Shown here: positions 1 to 12,430 of the stretch, piece after piece | Position numbering within the stretch: the first letter of the stretch is position 1 | Layout of the letters: each line of letters opens with the position of its first letter | Assembly: GCA_021397835.1 (NCBI GenBank) | Contig: JAJFZO010000747.1 | Location: 5,024,501 to 5,088,500, forward strand | DNA from: Moringa oleifera | Lineage: Eukaryota; Streptophyta; Magnoliopsida; Brassicales; Moringaceae | DNA length: 64,000 bases | Reading direction: 5' to 3' | The notes under the pieces: model-generated | What the model was told of the DNA's origin: nothing | The model's input: the letters and a program-made list of their open reading frames with translations, nothing else | Database searches by the model: none | Program-made: the position numbers and the translations under genes

Positions 1-3000
1 ATTCGCCACCACTATGTTGGAGGTGAAGGCTCTATATCAGTCAATAATGATCTTAGTAGTAAAGGAAAGGATCTTAGCGGGGTGTTCCATAACACACTCA
101 ATAAGAAGACACCAAAGAGCTTAAAGGAATTGTTGTTGAAAGTAAAGAAGTATATTAGTAAAGAGGAAGATAACAAGAGAAAGGTCAAGGCTCAATAATA
201 AATGTTAAGTCTTATAAAAGCCAAGGCAAGGGACACTAAAACAACACTTGTTTCTCCATATAAGGATTAAAAAAAAAAGAAAGAAAGAAACATAAGAAAT
301 ACAAAGAGCCACATGGAAGAAAACCAACAAGAAGTTGTCATTTCAATAATGATGACTAAAAGTACATACCTTTCACTACCTCGAGGAGGCATATTCTCAT
401 GCAAATAGAAAATGATCCATAAGTAAGCAGCCCAAATGAAAGTACATGTAGCTAAAGAAAAGGAATCAGAATAAATACTGTCACTTTTATTGAGACCATG
501 GACATGACACTGAAAAATGCTACTAATTAAAGGAAGAAATAGAAAAGTTGATACAAAAAGGGCACTTTTCCAAGCATGTTAGCAAACCTCGAAGAATGAG
601 CATAAGGCTCACATAAGAAAGAAGGCCGAGAGAGGAATGAAAGAATGAGAGATGAACAAGTTGGCCAACCCCAATAGAAATGTATAGGTAGTCAATGATG
701 AGGAAGACATCCAAAATATCAACCTCATTGCTAGCAGACTCAATGTGAATGTGATAGTTGGCAGGTTGGCATTTGGGGGAGTTCAAGGAGAAAGGTGTAT
801 GCAAGGAAAAGAGAAAAATGTTATGAGGTTCAAAAACATGGTAGAACGGGTATTGCTATAAGCTTTTTTAATTCAAACTTGGAGGGAATTATCACTTCAT
901 ACTAAGATCCTTCATTAATCACTATGAGAGTGCCCAACAAGAATGTAAAACATGTCTTAGTTGATAATGGAACTTCAATTGACATTCTGTATTACTACAC
1001 TTTTGAGAGAATCTATTTAAGTAAAGAGAGGTTACAATGATTCCATAAATCGCTAATTGCTTTTAGTTAATCTAACATGCCCATAGAAGGTTCATCACTT
1101 CATTAATCAAAAGAGGAATAACATCAAAACAAAAAACCATCATGGTAGGTGTCCTCATCTAATAATGTGATAATCGAGTAGACATGCCTAAATACCTTAT
1201 TGGACATCACATCATCCTACCACCTGGTGATGAAGTTTCCCACCCAAACGGAGTGGCGATGGTGACGAGGGATCAATAGGCCACACATTAGTGTTACCTG
1301 ACGTCACTCAAAGGGAAAGACCAACTCACTTCTTAAATCCTTCTAGACTAGAGTGACAAGAGGCTCATGGCAGAAACTAAGGTGGTTGAGCAACTTAAGG
1401 AAGTCTAGATATGAGAAAAGTCAAGCCAAGTCACAGGGTTTATACAAGGCTCAAAAACTAAGAGCATAATAAGTTGGTAAACCTTTTAAAATCTAATATC
1501 TACGTGTTTGCTTGGATAATAGCAGATATGCCAAGGATCAACCTTGAGATAGTCATCTACAAATTGAGTGCTAACCTAATAATTAGACTAGTTTCCCAAA
1601 AAAAAAAACAAAACTTTCTCTATAAAGATTCATTTAGTAGTTAAGTAAGAGGTGGAAGAACTATTAAAAATCAGGTTCATTAGAGAGGTAAGGTATCTAG
1701 AATGGTCAGCAAATGTAGTGATGGTCAAAAAAGCTAATGCAGAATGAAAGATGTGTGTTGACTTCACTGATTTCAACAAGGCATGCCAAAAGATAACTAC
1801 CTTTTACTAAGGATTGACTACTGGATATCAACTTGGGCATGAAATGTTGAGCTTTATGGACACTTGCTCTAGCTAAAATCAAATAAGAATGGACCCTAAA
1901 AGAGAAGGAAAGACTTTTTCTTTATTACTGATATGGGTACCTATTGTTACAAAGTGATGCTTTCGTCTTAAAAAATATGGAAGGCATACAACAATAGCTT
2001 ATTAACCAAGTGTTCAATCAATAGCTGGGTAGAAACATTCCGACGTACTTGGATAACCTTATCATAAAAAGCAAGAAAATATCGAAACATACTGAAGATC
2101 TAAAAGAAACTTTTATGTTATTACGAAAGCATGACATGAAGCTCAACCAAAGCAATTATGCTTTTAGAGTATCTCTAAGAAAATGTTTAAGCTTCGTGGT
2201 GATGCAAAAGAGGGATTGAGGCTAACTTTAAGAAGATTAAAGTTGTCATCAACATGAAAGCCCTAAGAATGTTAGAAATGTCCAGTGATTTAGGGAAAGG
2301 CTTATGGTCTTGGACAGGTTTATGTCTAAATCAATAGAATAATGTCTTTTTTTTTTAAAGGTTCTTACGAAGATGAAGAACTTCTAGTGAACGCTAAAGC
2401 ATCAGGAGGCCTTCTAACAACTCAAAAATTATCTCTAAAATTTTCCATGACTATTGAATTTCACACGTACCTGTCAATTGTGAAGGAAGCAGTCAATGCT
2501 GTCATATTGAGCATAGAAAGGAAAGTCTAAAGACTAGTATACTATATGAGTAACTTGTTAGGGCTTGAAGGGAGATACCCTGAGCTTAAGAAAGTAGCCT
2601 TCACCCTTATTATTGCTGTCAAAAACTCACACCCATACTTTCAAACACATCCCATTGTTGTGAACACAAACCATCCACCTCAATAAATCTTGAACATGCC
2701 AAAGATATAAAGAAAAATAATTAAGTAGATGGTGGAACTTGGCGAGTTTGATATATAATACAGGCCTATGATGGCCATAAAAGCTTAAACCTTAAGTGGA
2801 CTTCATAGTAAAAGTCATTATTGTCAATTTGAAGTTGGAATCAAAGAACCCTATAGTGTCAAACACTGACAGGGAGACCACCGCTATGAATATACAATCT
2901 ACAAAGAACCAAGAGTTCAAGTACGAGTTGTGGGTTGACGAAGCTACAAGAAAGCCAGAAAACATAATTGAAATTCTATTAAAAGGCTTAGGATCATATT

Positions 3001-3200
3001 ATTAGCATGCAATAAAGTTAGATCTCTTGACTTTCAATAACAAATGCAAATATAAGGCTTTCCATGCTAAGCTTTGGCTAGTTAAAGATCTAGGTGAGTG
3101 AAGTCAAAATTAAAAGTTATTCATAATCAGTGATGAAGTAGCTGTTGGGAGAGTATGAAATTCAAGAGAAAATGATATGGCCAAGTGCTTGGTGTTATGA
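1..3200 (+). mobile_element. Degenerate Ty3/gypsy retrotransposon, gag-PR-RT-RNase H remnant
   Basis: Translated by eye across many frameshifts and stops, this stretch reads as a plant gypsy polyprotein in the usual order. A gag tail at about 84-198 includes KSLKELLLKVKKYISKEED. An aspartic protease core LVDNGTSIDILYY lies at about 957-1000; plant gypsy proteases often have DNG in place of DTG or DSG. Reverse transcriptase pieces occur at about 1680-2160: CVDFTDFNKA, GTYCYKVM, and TYLDNLIIKSKK, equivalent to the YVDD box. RNase H pieces occur at 2340-3150, including ELGEFDI-type and YELWVDEA-type motifs. No integrase is recognisable after 3200, and the left end runs off the window. Every domain is broken, so the element is dead and old. 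The domain order is seen in the sequence; the superfamily follows from these motifs. Confidence 0.8.
957..1010 (+). pseudogene. Retroviral-type aspartic protease core of the gypsy remnant
   Basis: The reading frame gives VKHVLVDNGTSIDILYYYTF. This matches the flap-proximal active-site loop of plant gypsy proteases (LVDNGSSADIL type). It is the best preserved piece of the first element and fixes its orientation as plus. No open frame continues on either side. Confidence 0.7.
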
Positions 3201-3301
3201 CTGAGTTTTTTTCAGTGAAAAGTCCTTAATGTGAAAACTCTTTTAGTTTTAAAAATTCTTTTATCTTCGACAAATTAAAAAAAAAAAAAGGAGTTAAAGG
3301 T

Positions 3302-3405
3302 CCTTAAATCAATTAAAAAAATTTTCCCTGGTAGAGTCGCCAACTATCATGATCCTTAAATCAATTAAAAAAATTTTCCCTGGTAGAGTCGCCAACTATC
3401 ATGAT
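3302..3405. repeat. 52-bp perfect tandem duplication (2 copies)
   Basis: Positions 3302-3353 and 3354-3405 are the same 52-base unit repeated head to tail without mismatch. The unit contains gagtcgccaa, whose complement ttggcgactc resembles the leader/primer-site segment of plant gypsy elements. Perfect identity amid heavily decayed sequence suggests a recent local duplication, or a collapsed or expanded assembly. Confidence 0.9.
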
Positions 3406-5480
3406 CAAGGTTCCAAACCGAAGAAACCCATAGCATGACAAAAAAAAAAATGTTTAGAGTTGCCACCGATCTTTTTAAGTGTGATTGGCCACCATCTTAA
3501 AGTAAGACTCATTGTTAAAAAAATCAAGATTCAAGATCCAAGAGTCGGTTACACTCAAGAAAGATTAACACCTTCAAAATGCCTAAAAATTGGTACTTTT
3601 TTTTATTTCTTTTCCTACAATTAATTTTTAAGGGTATTTTAGTTAAATTACTCAAAATTTCATACTTACTCCATTTCGATGCACCAAAACATTTTATTTA
3701 AGGAAAAAAATTGGTTTGCACTCACTCATCTTTTTTTCTTTTCCAAAATAAATATTTAAAAATCATATACATATAATTTTTTTATTATTAAGAAAAAGAA
3801 ATTTTATAAGAAAAAATTATAATATAGTCATAAAGATATTAACTATTTCTATAACATGATTTAACAACATTCTTTAAACATAAACTAGATCAAAACTAAG
3901 AATTTCTCATTTCTTTAATATAAATGGATACAAGATTTCAACTGAAAATTCGTTTGGAAAGAAAATAAAATTTCTATTGAAAACTAAGAAAATACAATAA
4001 GAATTTTAAGATAACTCTAGAAAGAGTTTCTTTTCTTTTTCTTGTGTGTTTGTGCGTGTGTTCCTTGTGTGGCTTTCTTTGTGAAATGCTTGTGTCTCTT
4101 CCATGTTTGTCTTCTTGGAGCTAAAATCTTGCTACCTATTTATAAAATTTTGATGGTTCACGTTAGCATCAAACGATGAGAAGCAGAAAAAAGTGTAGTG
4201 CGCCTAATAACCTTTGCCTTTAAGCTCGGCACACTTTGCCTCACTATGCATAGTCCTCCTTACTTTGTGAAGCCAAATTAAGACTCTTTCATGTTGTTTT
4301 CATTGTTTTCAACTCCATTTCCATACTAGTTGACCTCATCTGAGTAAGAAACCACCTTCACTCTATCCAATCTTCATTTGGATAAGTCAATTACATCATC
4401 CAATTCTTCCAATTTTTAACTCAATCTCTATAATTTTAGGAGGCTTGTAGTTTTCTTCATCATTTTATCCTCCTCCATGAAATTTTCAACTCAAATTTTA
4501 ATAAATTTTGTGGAGAATCAAGCATTGTCGAATTGCAGGGTGTGCTACTATGTGTGTTGCCTTCGAATGTCATGCCAAGTCAAATCGCCCAACTATGTCA
4601 ACTCATCAGCTCATCCAATGAAATTAGCTCGCCTAATGATGACATGCCACATCAGCTCACCTAACCACATCAACCCATCCGATGATGTTAGCTCGCCTAA
4701 TGATGACGTGCCACGTCATTAACTTTGGCATTAACTATAAGTCTGCAAACATGTTGAATCCTTTGAGAAGAATTTCTCATAGCAGACTTTGATTCTCGAC
4801 TTTGAGCTTTGAATTTTAAATCTCAGCAATAGAAAAAAATCTCGATCTCATACTTGATAAAGGGAATCCCAATCTGAATACTATTGGCCTTTAAAATCAA
4901 ATAAAATGATTCTTGAACTAGACTTGAATGAAAGACTTTAAATCCTAATCTGAAAAATTTCTAATCTTGAAATAGATGTTAGAAAATCCAGATCTTAATC
5001 TTTGACTTTGAACCCCAATCTAGGAAATTCCTGACCTTGAGCTAAATAAAGAAAAATCTCGAGCAAAATTTGATTGACGAAAAACTTGATCTTGATTTCT
5101 TACTTGAAATCTTGATCTAGGAAATTTCTAACCTTAACTGGACGAAATGAAATCATGATCTAAGAAAATTCTTGATCTTGAGAAAAATCTCAACCTTAAG
5201 GTAGGTCCCGACCTTGAGTTAACTCCCGACCTTGGGTTAATCCTGACCTTGGAGAATTTTTAACCTTGAGTTAGCTCTCGACCTTGGTGAATTCTCAATC
5301 TTGAGCTTTGATTTTTAAATCTCATTCTCAAAGGGTGTCGTTGAAGGCAAGAGCACTCTAGTGGGAGTTTAGGAAGGCCTTAAATGTAGTTCAACTTCTA
5401 CAAAATCTCATGTTTTCATCGTCAGACCCCTTTTTGGCACCTTTTCCAAGAGTGATAGAAAATATGCAGGCTATAAGGTA
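3330..5480 (-). mobile_element. Gypsy leader/LTR-like non-coding block (copy A)
   Basis: There is no coding potential here. The block carries ordered short motifs that recur at 48,770-49,260. These are gtcgccaa, then ctttttaa(t/g)tgtgatt(g/a)gccacc, then a gag-t-c...gttac-c-tgtgaagaa-like run, then gcctaaaa-ttggtact, then gcaccaa. Read on the minus strand, the ttggcgactc...ccagggaaaa segment looks like the primer-site region following a gypsy 5' LTR. The LTR would then lie at higher coordinates, with its internal region missing or replaced by the plus-strand element to the left. The boundaries are not defined by visible terminal repeats. Positions 4740-5340 are a run of diverged 'ctcgatcttg'-like words. 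Confidence 0.4.
4615..4740. repeat. 64-bp imperfect tandem repeat (about 1.9 copies)
   Basis: The word ttagctcgcctaatgatgac occurs at 4624 and again at 4688, and the flanks also match (catccaatga / catccgatga; gccacatca / gccacgtca). The period is 64 bases. It lies inside the non-coding block described above and makes a spurious 81-codon ORF. Confidence 0.8.
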
Positions 5481-5779
5481 GCACTAACACTTTTCGGATT
5501 TGCATTGAGAGCAAAATTTAGGTATCGATTATTGCCCTTCTTTGTTTATTTTTAAAATTTGAAAATATAACAAGGACCAAAAGATGACAAATTTTGTTTA
5601 ACTTCTTTGCTTTTTCTTATACTCTTTTTTTTTTCAAAATTTTGCTCAACCTTTCTCTTTTTTTTTCCTTTTCTTTTTTTCCTTTTTTTTTCTTTTTTGT
5701 TTTTTGATAAATTATACATGAAATCAACATAAATGAAAATTGTTTTATGACATTGGTTTGATAGCGACTACTTATCACC

Positions 5780-7110
5780 CAAGATGAAATTTTTTCTCGT
5801 CTTTTGATGGCAAATACTTCACTTATCATTGAAAAGTTCCTGGTTCTAAAGTTTTCTATCAAAATTCTTCCCCAACTTTTGATGAAAGATCCTTACTTTC
5901 ATTTCATGATAGAATTCTTTCTCGTCTTTTAATGATAAACAAAATTTGAATTCTTTCTTAACATTGGATCGTTGTCATCTCTTGCCAAAATTCTTTCTCA
6001 ACATTTGATAAAGTATAGTTTTTGTCTCCCATCGAACTTGCCTTTGATATTCAACACGTGTAAATGTTTTGAAAGGTCTCATCTTCCGTCAAAATCATCC
6101 TTGATGTACGATGATTTGGTTGTCAAAATTCTTTCTCGACGAACCTCATAAGCATTGTCTCATATCAAAAATCATTCTCAACATTTGAAGTTGCAAGAAA
6201 AATATTGATATTTTGAAATGTCTTATCTTCAATCGGAATAATCTTCGATATTTAATGATTTATCTTGTCAAAAAAATTTTTCAATGTGTCTTTCTAACAT
6301 TATCGCCTATCCAAATCATTCTCAATAATTAACATTACAAAAAATACACTTTGAAATGTCTTATCTTCCATTGAAATTATCCTTGATGTATGACGACTTG
6401 GCTATCAAAATTCTTACTTGACATGCCCTATTGATGTTGTACCATGTCAAAATTATCCTTTTCATTCGACATTAGAAAGAAATATCTTGAAATGTCTCAT
6501 CTTTCATTAGAATTACCCTCAATCTACAATGATTTAGCCATCGAAATTCTTTCTCGACATGCCCTATGAATATTGTTTCTTATTGGAATCATCCTTAACA
6601 TTTAACATTGTAAAAAAATATCTCATCTTTCATTAGAATCTTCTTCGATGTATGAAAATTTGATTATCAAAATTTCTTCTTTGATATATCCTATGAATAT
6701 TGTTTCCTATTAGAATTTTCTTTGACATTTGACATTGTAAAGAAATATCTCATCTTCTATCGAATTCATCCTCCATACTTGTAAAGAAATATCTCATCTT
6801 TCGTTGAAATCGTCCTTGATGTTCAACGATTTGGCTACCAAAATTCTTCCTCAACGTATCCTACGAGCATTTTCTTTGATCGAAATCATCCTCAACATTT
6901 GACATTGCAAAGAAAAAAATCTTAAAAATTTTGTCTTTTATCAAAATCTCCTTCGATGTCAAACTTTGAACAATAATTCATTTCTTGTCAAAATTTACTT
7001 CAACATTCAGCATTGAAAATATTTTACCTACCATCAAAATCTTCTTCATTTGGCATTGAAAAATATTTTGCCTCCTGTCTAGATTTTCCCCAATGTTTGG
7101 TAATGAAAGT
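5780..7110. repeat. Decayed minisatellite-like array, period about 125-145 bp
   Basis: A unit built from 'gaaat(a/g)tctcatctt(c/t)cat', 'gaaatcatccttgatgt', 'acgatttggctatcaaaattctt', 'tctcgacatgccctat' and 'cattgtaaagaaa' recurs through the stretch. The 'tctcatctt'-type anchor falls near 6076, 6220, 6358, 6494, 6620, 6749 and 6790. The spacings are about 144, 138, 136, 126, 129 and a truncated 41. Copies are strongly diverged. No ORF is conserved across copies. Such arrays are common in LTRs and untranslated parts of large plant gypsy elements; that assignment is inference. Confidence 0.65.
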
Positions 7111-8400
7111 ATGTTTTTGTTTTTTTTGTTTTTTTTAATTTTTAGTTTATTTTACTTGGTCATCAAAGTATATAACTTGTCAATCAATGTTTCTTTTCTT
7201 TTCTTTTTTTTTTTTACCTTTTTTCTTTGATTTTTCATTCTTGTTTTTTCTTTTCCTTTCTCTCTTTCTTCGAGTAATAATGGATCCTTTTGACTTTTAG
7301 CATCCTTCCTTAAAAATATAATTATTGAAAAAATAATAAATCCAACCAATGATTTATGATTCTCCTAATAGAGGCACTCCTTATACATTCTCTTTGGTTT
7401 TTCTTTTTCTCTCGTGTGTCCTAGAAAGTATCATTTTTCCTTAATTTCATTTATAATTTCTCTTACTTAAAAAGTTATATACAAGTTGTTATCAAATTTA
7501 TTTTTAACAACTTGTCAATCGTGAATTCTTGAAAATAATATTCAACTTATTAAGAAAGAGAGGTTACCATAAATGATGTTTTATTTTTGATAAGAGCATC
7601 AAGAATACAAGTCAAGAAAAGGAAACAAAGATTTACTCCTTCAATATCAAACATCAAATCTGCTTGACTTTTCTTAAACTATAAACCTGATCACTTTAAT
7701 ATACCAATTTTCCTTTGATTGAAATGATGAAGATGCCTTTTATTCCCATTAGATTTGATTGATATTGGGACAAAGTAGTTCTTGCTCATCTATTTCTTGT
7801 AAGGTTAAATCTCCTCCAGATAAGGTTTTCTTCTTAAAATTCATCCAAGTTGGCACTCATTTGGCTTTAAGGCATTCATTTGCCCCTTAGGTCCGTGGTA
7901 TTCTGAGGAATGCATTTCAATACTAAACCTCTTCCTTTGACCTATTAGATATGCTTTTTTCATCCTACTCTAGTACAACTACCTATGACAAACGACTTTT
8001 GATTTGATTTAGTTACTCATAATGTTTTCTTTTTTTTTTCACCCATTCTACTTCTTCGAGCTGCCTTTCCACAGGTATACTTAAAGGAAGAATCTATATT
8101 CCGATCGATAATATTACTTCTACATCATCCACCAACGAGTATAGAGTCGCCTTAGCATGTAAAGTTAACGGAGCCCTTGCAATTCATGGTCATTTTCTAA
8201 AGTATTTGTCTTTTCAGCTACTTTATTCCTGATTTTTATTTTGTTTTCTTCTTTTTTTGTTATTTTTTTATTGTCATTGTTTTAAGATCATAGTCCTTGA
8301 CAAACGTAGACAACATTTTTGACATTTAATTTTTCTCTTGAAAAATTGACTTCATTAAAAAAATCCACTCTTTAGTTCAAAGATTCAAGATTGAGTGTTT
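7111..8400. other. Intergenic, T-rich, no gene seen
   Basis: This is low-complexity T/C-rich sequence, with T-rich runs around 7110-7140 and 7195-7260. The lysine-rich minus-strand reading at 7152-7349 is just the complement of poly-pyrimidine. No domain, RNA gene or terminal repeat was recognised. Confidence 0.6.
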
Positions 8401-9690
8401 TCTTCAATGAGGTTTATACTTCAGATGACTCATCGAGGTTCATGTGATAGATGACTCATTAAAGTTCAAGCTCTAGATAATTCATGAGGATTCATGTGCA
8501 GATGACACCAAATTTTAGCAGGCCAATGATGCATTGGGACTTAGCTTATTTAGGTTTACTAGATGACTTATGAGGAGCATTCTTCATCAGGATTTGGCAA
8601 GGCAAATGAAATATCGAGTTTTACTTCATCAAATTTAAAGTTAAATCGCACATCGAGGATCTATTTGATAAAGTTCAGCACCATTCTTCAAGTCTTTTCA
8701 CATCAAGATTTTTGGTCCAATGTATTCATGTGGATCTTCCTCATTGGATTCCTTTCAACATCGAGATCAAAGTCTTGGAGTTCAAGACTAAGCTTAGCTC
8801 AACTATTATATTACTTCATTAGATTTCTCTCATCCAAAATTAATTCAAGGCATTCATCACTAGGGGTTGAGATTAAGAAGTTAACAATTCCTAGATTAAC
8901 ATTCCAGTGGCGATCACTCTAGCCATTCTAAGTGCGAGTTGAAGATAATTTGAAGAAATAAATTTCTTCGCTTGAAAAAGAAAAGTTCGTACAACCAACA
9001 GAAAGTAAAGAAAACCACTACAATTTAGATTTTAGGTAGGGCTTCAGTTTTAGTCACATCAGGTATTGAAGCAGCTTTAAGAGCAAAGGCTTCCAACACT
9101 AGTATAAACTATACCTTTTTAATTGGTTTGTCTACGACCTCATCATTGATCAAAGTGACATCAACATCCTTAAAGTGAATCAAGGAAGCTTTTCTGGGAG
9201 GAGCCACCTACACTTAAGAGAGATCAAGGTCAAGATATTTACCCTGAATTTCCTCAACTATACGCCTTCTAATAGGCTAGTATGGTCGGGAAGCTTGCTC
9301 CTCGATCTTAGCTCAGTAGGCCTTTTTCATTTTAAACTCCTTCATAGCTTAAAATCAAGCCTCTTCCCAAGCTACCCTCAACTTCATTAGATGTTCGAGG
9401 ATAAGCTCATTCTTGGCATGGCTCATCTTAACCTCCACATTGCTTGGATCTAGGCTAATTCGATCTTCATATTGTCCACATCAGCCTTAACTTTGCCAAT
9501 AGACTTTTTAGCCTCTTATCCTTAATTATGTAGATGTGGACTTTATTGATCGCATCAGTAGTAGATTCATTTATAACATCATCCTCCTTCATAAAGTGAT
9601 GAAGGATGATGTTAGTATAGTCATGTTTGTTAACTAGTACAGTCATCCTTAGGGTAAATTACAAAAATGAAGAAAGAAAATACTCATAAA
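8400..9690. other. Decayed retroelement non-coding sequence
   Basis: The sequence has the same word style as 4.7-5.3 kb and 50.3-50.7 kb ('catcgaggat', 'tcatcaagattcatg', 'gatgactcat'). Near 8905 a cagtggcgatcactc segment resembles the 'tggcgac-act' leader segment of gypsy elements. Open frames here, including a 119-codon one at 8563-8922, match nothing and are composition artefacts. Confidence 0.4.
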
Positions 9691-9699
9691 GAATATATT

Positions 9700-11050
9700 G
9701 CATTGTTTTTACAAAATAAAATTAAGTAGATTATCATTTACCTCCCCGAAACACATCATTATATTACCGAATAAGGTGTTGTTGTTTTCTCCCTCTAGCT
9801 CCTTCAAGTCATGGGGGAGAATGGACCAGTACAACCACTCTCGGATTAGGTTGGAATGGTTCAAGAATCCCTCAATGGGCATGTCCCAATCTGGCATGAA
9901 TTTATCCTCTAGAAAGAAAGGTTGTGGCACACCTAAAGGCATCCAGAGTGCATCCATAGCACCCCAATCCCTCAGGTGGCTCCTTATTTTACCCCTTTCC
10001 CTCGAATGATCGAAGCAACAGTAATCATTATTTTCCCTTTCTTCAAGACAGGGGCACTATCTCTTAGGCCAGCTCTCGCCTTCTTCCTTTTTAGGGTAAC
10101 CCATGAGGATTGACCTCGCTACTGAGGTCTAGCACCAACCCAATAGGTAAAATCTCCTCTAGGGACATGTGTCCCCAAGGCCATGTCCATAGCCTCCCAT
10201 AATTGATCTTTAGTGACTTAGGGTAAGCTTGATTGAAGGGACATTTCTTCCTAAAGATCTGCAAAATGCGAACATTCAAGGTTAGCAACAAGTAGAGATA
10301 AAATGTTGAAGCTAAAACAAAAGCAATGGTGAAACTTAGCTTGGCATCAATTCAGAAGACCATACCAAGAGATGGAGCATAAAAAGGTTAAATTTCAAGT
10401 CCCATATTGGAGTTTACATGTACTCCAAGGCCAATAATTGGTTTAGGTTTGGTGTTTGCCCCATATCGAGATGTGCCTTCACATTGGGTTGAATACTTAA
10501 CTCAGGGTTTAGTGTTTGGTCGATGTTGGAAATTGGTTTTTGGGAGATAGGAGAAAAGCTCTTCAGGACTCTAACTCGATGTGTTTTTGCCATATCAAAA
10601 ACTTATATCAAATCTAAAAACTTTGTACCAAGATTGGTGGCTCTGACTATAGCTATTCTACTATTATTAATGTGATTCCTAAAGTTGTCTACACCTTTTT
10701 GGTTTCAAAGGGATTGGAAGACTGATGTCAGGTTAAAGATATCTTTTGTTGTGTGGACTTTTCTAGAGGGCTCATTCCAAATGTTCAAATGAAGGTACAT
10801 TTTAGGCTAGGAGGCCTAGAAATACTTTTCAGCCAACCCTTCTTGTTAGAAAATAGGCATTTGAAAAAGAGTTTTGGATTAATACTAGCAAAATAATAAA
10901 AATTAAACTCAAAATTCTTATCATCCCTGTTGGCCTTTGACTCAAAAAACTTGGCAAGTAAGGTAACTGAAAGATTTTTACAATTCATCAAAAATATTTT
11001 TGTCATGAAGGCAAGCATACAGTGCCAAGAGTTGAATGTAAGTTGGGAAG
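9700..11050 (-). pseudogene. Gypsy-type gag-like protein remnant (possible Transposase_28 family)
   Basis: Three broken minus-strand frames read in order. At 11,018-10,785 is FEFNFYYFASINPK followed by W. At 10,291-10,091 is a stretch with CPFNQAYPKSLKINYGRLW and SLEEIL. At 9957-9709 is DWDMPIEGFLNHSNLI. The 'F-YY---S--P' followed by W---FF-type pattern is reminiscent of the plant 'putative gypsy type transposon' N-terminal domain (Pfam Transposase_28). The fit is by eye only. Frames are separated by stops and shifts, so no protein is made. The orientation is opposite to the pol remnant at 1-3200, so it belongs to another insertion. Confidence 0.4.
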
Positions 11051-11764
11051 GAGAGACTTTGAACTATCGGCAAATGTTTTGAAAAAACGGATGAATAGAC
11101 AAGTCTTGACTTCCCTTGAGGCTATCTTCAAAGACCATAAACTAACCTTTACGACGGGTCCATAATCAATCAGAGGGAGAAAAGATTTTAAGCTCTACAA
11201 ATCTAAAAAATGGGGAAATTACTCTTAACCGATTCCTAACCATTGAGGATGTAACATATTTAAACATCCAACTTAATTTTTTTTTTAAAAGAATAAACTT
11301 ATTGATTAAATATATAATCAATATTTTCGATATGTATTCTAATATTAAAATTGGATCGATTCAATTCATCCAAAATTTATTAGACCTTTTAAGTTTATAA
11401 GTTGGATCCAATCTATTTACTTGAAAATATGTGCCTCGTGATATTAATTATGAGTCTCATACACAATGCTACATACAAGCTACTTTTATGAAATATTATA
11501 TTAAATTATAAACAATTTAATAAGTATTTAATGGATCATGTGAGTCTTACATAAGTAAATTTAATAAATTTTTTTATTATTTGAAAAATAATATTAAGAA
11601 TAAATTTTAACATAAAAAATTAATAATAATATAAAAAATTGGTAAATTATTAACTTCAAATTTTTAAAACATTAAACAAACTTATTACATCTTTTATCAT
11701 ACAATAAAAAAAAATTAATAGAAAAAAGAATAAAAGTTACATAAAAATTCAAACTATACCTTGT
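11051..11764. other. AT-rich intergenic DNA, nothing recognised
   Basis: From about 11,270 the base composition becomes strongly AT-rich with short A and T runs. No ORF, terminal repeat or RNA gene was recognised. Confidence 0.6.
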
Positions 11765-12220
11765 GTTACCAAATAAATCTTAATTTTTAAAAACAAATAA
11801 ATTGAATCTTGAACTATCGATCAAAATGAATTTTATTAAAAAATTAAATTTTTAAATTGAGACCTAATATAATAAATTATGATTTAAATTTTTTAAAATA
11901 TATAAACAAATATTCAAGTTACTATCACAACAAAATTTTAAAATTTTTTGAGAACTAAAAATATTTTTTTAAAAAAATACGACATTTAAACTTTTAAAAA
12001 AATATAAAAAACAAATTATAAGTCAAAAATTATCCAAATTTTAAAAATGAATTTAAAAAAAGAGTGTAACACATATTTAAATTATTTTTAAAATATTTTA
12101 ATAATAAAAATATTTTTAATTTTTAAAGTAATTTGAGTTAAGGTCCAAATTAATTCAAATTGATAATTTATAATTGGATTTACTATTTTTTAAACATTTA
12201 ATCAGGATTCGTTTGGTAAC
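11765..12220 (+). mobile_element. AT-rich MITE-like element, copy 1
   Basis: The left end gttaccaaataaatctt and the right end (complement gttaccaaacgaatcct) are inverted repeats bounding 456 bp without coding capacity. The interior aligns by eye with the other copies at 18.8, 31.8, 54.8 and 61.6 kb. Shared blocks are a 'ttgagtaataaattttgactt'-like block, 'tttaaaatatttcaacaataaaaat' and 'aattcaaattgata'. No clear target-site duplication is visible. The size and ends suggest a non-autonomous DNA element; the superfamily is not determined. Confidence 0.6.
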
Positions 12221-12357
12221 ATACATTATAATTCAAGTATATAATTATAATATAAATTTTAATATGCAAAGTAAATAATATTAATAAATATCTAAGATAT
12301 TATAAATATTTTTATAATGATCAAAATAGATTAATAAAAGATAGATCGTTTTTCTAA

Positions 12358-12430
12358 GGGTAAATATCATTTAAACCCTAACCTTTACACTATCTCTCCA
12401 AACAGACTCTTACTTTTCAAATTGAACCCT
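12358..12430 (+). repeat. Left terminal inverted repeat of the MULE
   Basis: It pairs with the complement of 18,378-18,450. Shared words are taaatatcattta, cactatctct, caaacagac and cttacttt. About 85-90 percent identity by eye. Confidence 0.85.

Noticed and set aside
2342..2530. 62-codon ORF as an independent gene
   Set aside because: It is the RNase H-side piece of the gypsy Pol remnant (AVILSIERKV corresponds to the Pol 'AV-SVLIRE' segment).
7152..7349. Lysine/arginine-rich minus-strand frame
   Set aside because: Complement of poly-T/C low-complexity sequence; no start context, splice sites or family features. The same applies to 5617-5862 and 46,035-46,262.
8563..8922. 119-codon plus-strand ORF
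   Set aside because: Lies in decayed retroelement non-coding sequence with repeated 'catcgagat' words; no recognisable domain and no neighbouring exons.
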